Below are positions 14,077-19,458 of a stretch of DNA of 19,458 nt, piece by piece. How positions within the stretch are numbered: position 1 is the first letter of the stretch; the number at the start of each line of letters is the position of its first letter. The notes under the pieces are model-generated. The model saw only the letters and a list, made by a program, of their open reading frames with translations, did no database searches and was not told the origin of the DNA. The DNA is from an uncultured Kiritimatiellota bacterium. Its GTDB lineage: Bacteria; Verrucomicrobiota; Kiritimatiellia; RFP12; UBA1067. The DNA is taken from assembly GCA_934654805.1 (NCBI GenBank), contig CAKUGW010000054.1, forward strand, positions 1 to 19,458. Reading direction: 5' to 3'. The translations under genes were made by a program, and so were the position numbers.

Positions 14077-15050
14077 CGACGCGCCGCGCGTTTGTCGCCG
14101 GGCTCGGTGCGGCAGGGCTTGCCGCGTCGGGCCCGGAGCTTTTCGCCGCGCCGGAACGCCGCCGCGCACGTCTCGCCTTTCAGGTCTATGGCGTGCGCGA
14201 CCGCTGCGCGCGCGACTTCCTCGGCACGCTGAAGGCGGCGCGGGCGCTTGGCTTCGCGGGCGTCGAGACGGGCCGCTTCTACGGGCGGGACGGCGCGGGG
14301 CTGCGGGCCGTGTGCGCCGAGGCGGGGCTCACGCTCGTCGCGCTGCAGCTCTATCCCTCGGCGCTCGTGGAGCCGGAGCTCGCGAAGACGATCCGCCTCT
14401 GCCATGACGCGGGGACGGACCGCATCAACGTCGCGTGGTTCAAGGGCAGCGCGGAGAACGAGAACGACTGGCAGCTCCTGGTGAACGTCCTCAACCGCGC
14501 GGCGGACGTCTGCGCGGCGGAGGGCATCGCGGTCGGCTACCACAACCACGACCAGGAGTTCCGCATCAAGTTCTCAAGGCGCACGGTGTGCGACCTGCTG
14601 TTCGAGCGGTTCTCGCCGCGCGTCCGGCAGGAGTTCGACCCCGGCTGGTGCGTCCTCGCCGGTGCGGATCCGCTCGCGTGGCTCGCGGCGCATCCGCACC
14701 GCAACCCGACGATGCACGTCATGCCGGCGATCCCCGGCGTGACGGAGGGCGCGCCGAAGGGCTTCCCGCTTGGCCCCGGCGCGTGCGGCGTCGGCTCGGC
14801 GCGGGACCTGGCGGACTGGCGGCGCATCCTGCCGGCGGCGGAGGCGGACGGCACGGAGTGGCTCGTCGTGAAGCCGACGGCCTACCCGGATTCGCTCGCC
14901 GACCTCGCCGCCAGCGCGCGCGCCGTGACGGACGTCCGAGTCAGTTCGGCGAATGCTGTTCGGCGAACGGGGAAATCCAGTTTGATGACTGAAAAAGGAA
15001 CAGGAAAAGGAATCTCGAAATGCGACAGAAAGCGAGCGAAATGCGGCTGA
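14073..15050 (+). CDS. Tat-exported sugar phosphate isomerase/epimerase (xylose-isomerase-like TIM barrel)
   Basis: 325 residues. The N-terminus has a twin-arginine signal (TTRRAFVAGLGAAGLAASG), as in many exported members of this family. The barrel shows LAFQVYGVRDRCARDF, an LGFAGVETG strand, GYHNHDQEF (His157, Glu162) and QEFDPGWC (Asp189), which are the expected metal-binding strands of AP_endonuc_2-type isomerases. Exported members are thought to act on sugars in the periplasm; the substrate is unknown. The start ATG overlaps the upstream stop (ATGA). The last ~36 residues, from about 290 (VSSANAVRRTGK onward), do not look like the family. They are encoded by the leader DNA of the next gene, so the native stop appears lost, and the frame overlaps the GH78 start by 31 bp. 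Confidence 0.85.
   Translation: MTTRRAFVAGLGAAGLAASGPELFAAPERRRARLAFQVYGVRDRCARDFLGTLKAARALGFAGVETGRFYGRDGAGLRAVCAEAGLTLVALQLYPSALVEPELAKTIRLCHDAGTDRINVAWFKGSAENENDWQLLVNVLNRAADVCAAEGIAVGYHNHDQEFRIKFSRRTVCDLLFERFSPRVRQEFDPGWCVLAGADPLAWLAAHPHRNPTMHVMPAIPGVTEGAPKGFPLGPGACGVGSARDLADWRRILPAAEADGTEWLVVKPTAYPDSLADLAASARAVTDVRVSSANAVRRTGKSSLMTEKGTGKGISKCDRKRAKCG
15003..15019 (+). promoter_or_regulatory. ribosome site and leader shared with the GH5-like gene
   Basis: GGAAAAGGAATCTCGAA precedes ATG 15020, with AAGGA 8 nt before the start. The same block (GGAAAAAGGAATCTCGAG) precedes ATG 18051. A third partial copy, AAAGGAATCT, occurs at 19424-19433. Upstream, GTTCGGCGAA appears at 14944 and 14958 here and at 18010 in the second leader. 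Confidence 0.6.
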
Positions 15051-15061
15051 AGGCAATGAAA
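15020..15061 (+). repeat. 21-bp in-frame start-codon repeat, 2 units
   Basis: Two 21-bp units (15020-15040 and 15041-15061), each beginning ATGCG and encoding MRQKASE and MRLKAMK. They lie directly before the hydrophobic core of the signal peptide. The second unit is almost identical to the sixth unit of the GH5-like gene at 18156-18176. Confidence 0.75.
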
Positions 15062-17812
15062 ATGGCGGCTGTCGGCGGGGCGGTGGCCCTGTCGGCCCTG
15101 AACGCGCTCGCGGCGGGCGGCCCGTTCGCGGGGGCGAAGTGGATCGGCGGGAACGCCGTCACGCTCCCCGACTACGATTTCGGCGCGGCGCAGTGGATCG
15201 CGCCGAAGGGCGGGAGCGGCGGCAAGGCCGTCTTCGAGCGGCGCTTCACGCTCGCGGCACGTCCGGCGACGGCGGAGCTCGTCGTCGCCGCGCGCGACCG
15301 GTTCGCCGTCTCGGTCAACGGTCTCCGGCGCTGGGGCGAGGCGGCGCGCGACCTCGCCCCCGTCGGGGCGTTCCACGACTTCCGCTATGCGAAGTTCGTC
15401 GATGCGGGCCCTGCGCTGAAGTCGGGCGAGAACGTCGTGCGCGTCGAGGCGACGGCCGCGCCGGGTTCGGAACCGGCCGCGCTCCTCTCGCTTCTCCTGC
15501 CGGACGGGACGCGGATCGCCACGGACGGCGCCTGGACGGGCGCCCGCGCGCTCGGCGGGCCGCGCGACGTCCCGTGGGGGGCGGAGATGGTCTTCCGCCG
15601 CGAGGTGAATTCACCGGCTTTCGAGAGGCGGTTCGCGCTCGCCGGTCCCGTGAAGCGGGCGACGCTCGCGATCACGGGCCTCGGCTACTACGAGGCGTCC
15701 CTGAACGGAAGCCGCGTCGGCGCAAAGCGCCTCGACCCGATCCCGTCCAACTACGACAGGCGCGTCTACTATTCGGTCTATGACGTCACCGCGCAGCTGA
15801 CGGCGGGCGAGAACGCCCTGCGCGTCCTCCTCGGGCACGGCTGGTGGGACGTGCGCGCGATCGGCACGTGGAACTGGGACATGGCGCCGTGGCGGAATCC
15901 GCCGCGCCTGATCGCGCGCCTGGAGGCCGAGCTTGCGGACGGCACGCGCGTCGCCGTCGTCTCGGACGGCACGTGGCGGCAGGTCGAGAGCCCCGTCGGC
16001 TACGACTGCATCCGCGAGGGCGAGGTGATCAATGCGCGGAACCGCCGCGCCGTCGACCTTTCCGCGTCGTTCGTCCCCGCGCAGGAGGTCGCCGCGCCGA
16101 AGGGCCGCCTCGTCGAGGAGAAGGTGCCCCCGACGGTCGTGAAGCGCACCGTGCCCGCCCGCCGCGTCGATCGCGTCGGCGACTGGTGGCGCGTCGATTT
16201 CGGCGAAGACCTTGCGGGCGTCATGCGGATGCGGCTCTCGGACGCGATTCCGGGCCGCGTCGTCACGTTCCGCTATGACGAGCGCGACGGCGAGACGGTC
16301 GATCCGCCGGACCCGCGCGACGGGACGAAGACGCCGACGGACGGCAGGCCCTCCCGGCGCATCGACTGCCACTTCGGCTGGACGGCTTCGCACGACGTCC
16401 TCCCCGGCGGCGTGTTCCAGTGCGACCGCTACGTCACCCTCGGCAAGGCCGGCGAGACCTACGAGCCGCGCTTCACCTACGACGGCTTCCGCTACGTGTT
16501 CGTGCGCGGGCTCGGACGCGCCCCGAGGCTGGAGGAGTGCGAGGCGCTCGTCCTCCAGACCGACTTCGCGGACATCGGCTCGTTCGCCTGCTCCGACCCG
16601 ACGTTCTCGGCCCTCATGGCGGCGACCGACCGCGCCTACCGGTCGAACTTCGTCAACGGCTTCCCGACGGACTGCCCGCACCGCGAGAAGAACGGGTGGA
16701 CGGCGGACGCCGCGCTCGCCTCGGAGTACGCGATGTACGCCTACGAGAACACGGCGGCCTACGCGGACTGGCTGGAGCAGGTCGCCGAGTCGCAGCGCGC
16801 CGACGGGCGCATCGCCGAGATCGTGCCGACCTCCGGCTGGGGCTATCCCGGCTTTCTCGACTGGGACGCGGTGATCGCGATCCTGCCGCGCACGCTCTGG
16901 CGCTACCGCAACGACAGCCGTCCGCTCGTCGGCATGTACCCGACGCTCACGAACTACCTGGAGCGCGTGGCGATCCCCGAACTGAAGGACGGCGTCTTCC
17001 GCCGCGTGCGCGGCGACTGGGTGTCGGCCGGGACGCGCCCGAGCGAGGGCATCGTCGGGACGTGCTACTTCAGGTACATGGCCGAGACGGCGGCGCTGAC
17101 GGCGCGGCTCCTCGGGCGCCCGGCGGAGGCGGCGCGCTACGGGGCTTTCGCGGAAGAGGCGCGGCAGGGCTTCGTCCGCGCCTACTTCAGGGGCGACGGC
17201 CGCTACGGCGACGAGAAGGGCCGCCAGGCGACGCAGGCGATGGCGCTGGCGTTCGGCATGGTGCCGGAGTCGGAGCGCAAGGCCGCCGAGCGGCGTCTCG
17301 TCGAGGCCGTGGCGGCGGCGGACGGGCACCTCGACTTCGGGCTTCACGGGATGAAGTGGGTGCCGCGCGCGCTGTCGGAGGCGGGGCGGACGGATCTCGC
17401 GTTCCGGATGTTCACGAAGGACACCGCGCCGAGCCCGTCCGTCTGGCAGAGGCGCGGCGGCACGTCGCTCTGGGAGGACTGGGGCAACGGCGCGTCGCGC
17501 AACCACATCATGTTCGCGGAGTTCGCCTGCTGGGCGTACCAGTACCTCGCGGGCATCCGCCTGGCGGACGGCGCGGCGGCCAACGGCTTCCGGAAGGTCG
17601 TCATCGAGCCGCAGCCCATCCCCGACCTCGACTGGGCGCGCGCCTCGGTGAAGCTGCCGAAGGGCGTCCTCGCGAGCGGCTGGCGGCGCGTCGGCGGCGC
17701 GGTCGAGCTAACGGTCGAGGTGCCGGCGGGCACGGAGGCCGAGATCCGCCTTGGCGGGCGGACAGCGCGCGTCGTCGGCCCGTGGAAGGGCACACGGACG
17801 GACGTGCCGTGA
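15020..17812 (+). CDS. secreted alpha-L-rhamnosidase, GH78
   Basis: 930 residues. After the repeat-containing n-region and signal peptide (to about residue 33, AALNALAA-like cleavage region), two beta-sandwich modules follow: residues ~35-190, then ~195-370 with GLGYYEASLNGSRVG, LLGHGWWDVR and YDCIREGEVINAR, the usual Bac_rhamnosid_N signature. The (alpha/alpha)6 catalytic domain has TDCPHREKNGWTADA, giving Asp551, general acid Glu556 and Asp563, and GGTSLWEDWGNGASRNHIMF with the general base Glu819, followed by a C-terminal beta-domain. It releases terminal alpha-L-rhamnose from polysaccharides or glycosides in the periplasm or outside the cell. Size is normal for GH78. ATG 15056 is a possible alternative start giving a shorter signal peptide. 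It is third in the operon. Confidence 0.93.
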   Translation: MRQKASEMRLKAMKMAAVGGAVALSALNALAAGGPFAGAKWIGGNAVTLPDYDFGAAQWIAPKGGSGGKAVFERRFTLAARPATAELVVAARDRFAVSVNGLRRWGEAARDLAPVGAFHDFRYAKFVDAGPALKSGENVVRVEATAAPGSEPAALLSLLLPDGTRIATDGAWTGARALGGPRDVPWGAEMVFRREVNSPAFERRFALAGPVKRATLAITGLGYYEASLNGSRVGAKRLDPIPSNYDRRVYYSVYDVTAQLTAGENALRVLLGHGWWDVRAIGTWNWDMAPWRNPPRLIARLEAELADGTRVAVVSDGTWRQVESPVGYDCIREGEVINARNRRAVDLSASFVPAQEVAAPKGRLVEEKVPPTVVKRTVPARRVDRVGDWWRVDFGEDLAGVMRMRLSDAIPGRVVTFRYDERDGETVDPPDPRDGTKTPTDGRPSRRIDCHFGWTASHDVLPGGVFQCDRYVTLGKAGETYEPRFTYDGFRYVFVRGLGRAPRLEECEALVLQTDFADIGSFACSDPTFSALMAATDRAYRSNFVNGFPTDCPHREKNGWTADAALASEYAMYAYENTAAYADWLEQVAESQRADGRIAEIVPTSGWGYPGFLDWDAVIAILPRTLWRYRNDSRPLVGMYPTLTNYLERVAIPELKDGVFRRVRGDWVSAGTRPSEGIVGTCYFRYMAETAALTARLLGRPAEAARYGAFAEEARQGFVRAYFRGDGRYGDEKGRQATQAMALAFGMVPESERKAAERRLVEAVAAADGHLDFGLHGMKWVPRALSEAGRTDLAFRMFTKDTAPSPSVWQRRGGTSLWEDWGNGASRNHIMFAEFACWAYQYLAGIRLADGAAANGFRKVVIEPQPIPDLDWARASVKLPKGVLASGWRRVGGAVELTVEVPAGTEAEIRLGGRTARVVGPWKGTRTDVP

Positions 17813-17883
17813 GGCAAGCCGGATCTGTGGCATCAGTCAGGGACTGCCGATGGAGGCGCCTCGCTGCGCCCGCTTCGCGGCGT

Positions 17884-17907
17884 TGAGAATTCTGTGCGGA
17901 AATTCTC
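17884..17907 (+). repeat. motif TGAGAATnnnGTGCGGAAA, copy 2
   Basis: This copy forms a cleaner inverted repeat (GAGAATT ... AATTCTC) and lies immediately before the 40-bp element. It is preceded by a perfect palindrome GAGGCGCCTC (17853-17862). No T-tract follows at the right place for a terminator. Confidence 0.55.
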
Positions 17908-17947
17908 GACTGCCCGATAAGATACATTTTTTACTGTCAAAAGATGT
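17908..17947 (+). promoter_or_regulatory. exact 40-bp upstream element with dyad, copy 2
   Basis: Identical to 10629-10668, with the dyad at 17924-17947. It ends 22 bp before the TATACT at 17970. Retention of both sequence and spacing between two otherwise different intergenic regions supports a regulatory role. Confidence 0.6.
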
Positions 17948-17966
17948 ATATTCAGGGGCAGAATTT

Positions 17967-17975
17967 TGATATACT
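17967..17975 (+). promoter_or_regulatory. extended -10 of the GH5-like gene (TGATATACT)
   Basis: This is the same extended -10 as in the DUF5107 operon, also followed by 7 nt. The triplet at the expected start site is ATC (17983), not ATG, so this transcript should carry a 68-nt leader before ATG 18051. The leader can fold through CGAACGGC-AAAAA-GCCGGTTCG (17993-18014) with one bulged base, and has AAAGGA upstream of the ATG. Confidence 0.6.
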
Positions 17976-18050
17976 ACACGCCATCGGCTCGGCGAACGGC
18001 AAAAAGCCGGTTCGGCGAATGAACAAAGGTCTGGAAAAAGGAATCTCGAG

Positions 18051-18176
18051 ATGCAACAGAAAGTGAATGAAATGCAACTGAAAACGTGCAAAATGCGACA
18101 GAATGAGTGCAAAATGCGGCAGGATGCGTGTGGAATGCGACAGAATGCGGGCGAAATGCGGCTGAAGGCGATGAAA
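18051..18176 (+). repeat. 21-bp in-frame start-codon repeat, 6 units
   Basis: Six contiguous 21-bp units start at 18051, 18072, 18093, 18114, 18135 and 18156. Each begins with ATGC and encodes a heptad M-(R/Q)-(Q/L)-(K/N/D)-x-x-(E/K/G): MQQKVNE, MQLKTCK, MRQNECK, MRQDACG, MRQNAGE, MRLKAMK. They sit between the ribosome site and the signal-peptide core, so copy-number change would alter only the n-region and keep the frame. Confidence 0.85.
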
Positions 18177-19367
18177 ATGGCGGTTGTCGGCGGGGCGGTG
18201 GCCCTGTCGGCCCTGAATGCGCTCGCCGCTCGGCAGGGGCCGTGGACGAAGGAGATGGCGTGGAACTGGTACGACGCCCAGCCGTGGATCCGCGGCTGCA
18301 ACTACATGCCCGCAAGCGCGGCGAACCGTGTCGACCAGTGGCAGTCGCTCGGCGCGGAGGCGCGCTTCGCGGAGATGGACCGCGAACTCGCCGCCGCCGA
18401 GGACATCGGCTTCAACGCGATGCGCGTCGCCGTCGAGCTGCAGGGCTTCGGCGTCTGGCTCGCCGAGCATGACGCCTTCATGGCGAACTTCGAGCGCGCC
18501 CTCTCGATCCTCGACCGGCACAAGATGCGCGCGATCGTCATCCTCGGCAACGACTGCATGCGCCCGAAGCGCATCTGGCAGCTGCCGAAGCCCGGCCCCC
18601 AGCCCTGCGACCTCGGCTACCACGGCGGGCGCAAGATGTCCCAGCACGGCAGCTTCCCCGGCGAGATGGGCCACTCGCCCGTGGACGACCCCGAACTCAA
18701 GCCGAAGTTCTACGCGATGTGCGAGGAGCTGATGACAAAGTACCGCACGGACAGGCGCATCCTCTTCTGGAACCTCTGGAACGAGCCGGGCAATTCCTAC
18801 CGCGAGAAGGCGAGCGTCGAGCCGCTGCGCGAGATGTTCGAGCTGGCGTGGCGGATCGATCCCGTCCAGCCGCTCGCGGCCGACCTCTGGAAGGGCGACT
18901 ACGGCACGTCGCCGAAGGAGAACCCCGCGCAGTTCCTCGCCGGCGAGCTCTCGGACATCGTCTCCTACCACTGCTACGAGAACTTTGAGAAGCACGTGCG
19001 CCTCATCGCCAAGCTGAAACGGCACTTCGGGCGTCCGCTCGTCAACACGGAGTGGCTGGCGCGGACGTTCCACTGCGACGTCTTCGACAACTATCCGCTG
19101 TTCTACCTGGAGAAGATCGGCACGCTCAACTGGGGGCTCGTCAACGGACGCTACCAGACGCACGAGCCGTGGGAGGCGACCTGGAGGAAGATCGAGCGCG
19201 ACCCGAAGCTGGCGGAGACGATTGACGTGACCAAGTGGTTTCACGACCTGCTGCGTCCGTCGCTGCGCCCCTACGACCCGAAGGAGATCGCCCTCATCCG
19301 CCGCTTCAACAAGCAGGCCGACGCGGACTTCGCGGAGGCCCATCCCGAAACACCCAGACAGGAGTAA
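18051..19367 (+). CDS. secreted GH5-like glycoside hydrolase
   Basis: 438 residues. Residues 1-42 are six heptads beginning with Met; a signal peptide follows (MAVVGGAVALSALNALA, to about residue 59), then a TIM-barrel hydrolase of the cellulase/mannanase type. FNAMRVAVELQGF resembles the strand-2 Arg motif of clan GH-A. WNLWNEPGNS carries the acid/base Glu245 and LVNTEWLAR the nucleophile Glu334, with a conserved YHCYEN between them. It probably cleaves a beta-linked glycan outside the cytoplasm. The exact family (GH5 or a neighbouring clan GH-A family annotated as 1,4-beta-xylanase) is uncertain. The start is ATG 18051 with AAAGGA upstream, but each heptad offers another in-frame ATG, and ATG 18171 or 18177 would give an ordinary signal peptide. 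It has its own promoter. Confidence 0.85.
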   Translation: MQQKVNEMQLKTCKMRQNECKMRQDACGMRQNAGEMRLKAMKMAVVGGAVALSALNALAARQGPWTKEMAWNWYDAQPWIRGCNYMPASAANRVDQWQSLGAEARFAEMDRELAAAEDIGFNAMRVAVELQGFGVWLAEHDAFMANFERALSILDRHKMRAIVILGNDCMRPKRIWQLPKPGPQPCDLGYHGGRKMSQHGSFPGEMGHSPVDDPELKPKFYAMCEELMTKYRTDRRILFWNLWNEPGNSYREKASVEPLREMFELAWRIDPVQPLAADLWKGDYGTSPKENPAQFLAGELSDIVSYHCYENFEKHVRLIAKLKRHFGRPLVNTEWLARTFHCDVFDNYPLFYLEKIGTLNWGLVNGRYQTHEPWEATWRKIERDPKLAETIDVTKWFHDLLRPSLRPYDPKEIALIRRFNKQADADFAEAHPETPRQE

Positions 19368-19385
19368 CCGAAAGGAGAACCGAAC

Positions 19386-19424
19386 ATGGTGCGCCAAGCA
19401 AGCTTGGCTGAACTTGTAGAATGA
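19386..19424 (+). CDS. 12-codon open frame with a strong ribosome site
   Basis: AAAGGAG (19371-19377) lies 8 nt before ATG 19386, an excellent site, yet the frame encodes only MVRQASLAELVE before TGA 19422-19424. Inside it is a perfect palindrome GCCAAGC-AA-GCTTGGC (19393-19408). The stop overlaps another ATG at 19421 (ATGA). It could be a leader peptide coupling translation to the next gene, or the remains of a larger gene. Confidence 0.4.
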   Translation: MVRQASLAELVE

Positions 19425-19458
19425 AAGGAATCTACTCAGTAAGGATAATGGCATACTG
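19421..19458 (+). CDS. start of a further gene, cut by the window edge
   Basis: From ATG 19421 the frame is open to the end of the window (MKGIYSVRIMAY). A second ATG (19448-19450 region, MAY) follows AAGGATA. The block AAAGGAATCT at 19424-19433 matches the leaders of the two hydrolase genes, which suggests that a third exported hydrolase may begin here. Too little sequence is present to name a product. Confidence 0.4.
   Translation, partial: MKGIYSVRIMAY

Noticed and set aside
17884..17947. Possible rho-independent terminator after GH78
   Set aside because: The inverted repeat GAGAATT/AATTCTC is weak and followed by GACTGCC; the T-run lies ~20 nt later inside the 40-bp element, which is better explained as a promoter-upstream site.

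Overview
The window is 19.5 kb of GC-rich bacterial DNA with every convincing gene on the + strand. Gene content (secreted GH78 and GH5-like glycoside hydrolases, a DUF5107-TPR protein, a Tat-exported sugar isomerase, an ELM1-like protein) and style suggest a glycan-degrading member of the Verrucomicrobiota/Kiritimatiellota or a related PVC lineage. This is an inference from content; no rRNA or tRNA is present to place the organism.

Region A (1-3040) is a scarred accessory stretch: a DUF2924 gene beside a large serine recombinase, then gene fragments. The recombinase is joined out of frame to the 3' end of an unrelated gene. A Schlafen/AlbA_2-type ATP-binding regulator has lost its middle and carries a frameshift inside a degenerate ~21-bp tandem repeat. 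A Fic-family gene stops just before its catalytic half.

Region B (3088-10062) is intact and densely packed: ELM1-like protein, orphan sensor histidine kinase (4-bp overlap), dCMP deaminase, triosephosphate isomerase, leucine-rich-repeat lipoprotein (8-bp overlap), MATE transporter, acyl-ACP thioesterase and a small alpha/beta hydrolase. Three transcription starts in this block show an extended -10 box (TGnTAtAAT) only 6-9 nt before the ATG, so leaderless mRNAs are likely.

Region C (10063-10704) is a 640-bp gap holding a probable decayed minus-strand gene, a CCTGTCCCCA-type repeat and the promoter of the next operon.

Region D (10705-19458) is a carbohydrate-utilisation locus. An operon encodes a secreted DUF5107-TPR protein, a Tat-exported sugar isomerase/epimerase and a GH78 alpha-L-rhamnosidase. 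A separately promoted GH5-like hydrolase follows, and another gene starts at the window edge. Two shared DNA modules tie this region together. One is an exact 40-bp element with a dyad, lying 22-23 bp upstream of the extended -10 of both transcription units. The other is a nearly identical leader plus signal-peptide cassette (Shine-Dalgarno, a 21-bp repeat with an in-frame ATG in each unit, and the signal sequence) in front of the two otherwise unrelated hydrolases. The repeat has 2 units in one gene and 6 in the other. These modules are the most interesting content of the window.
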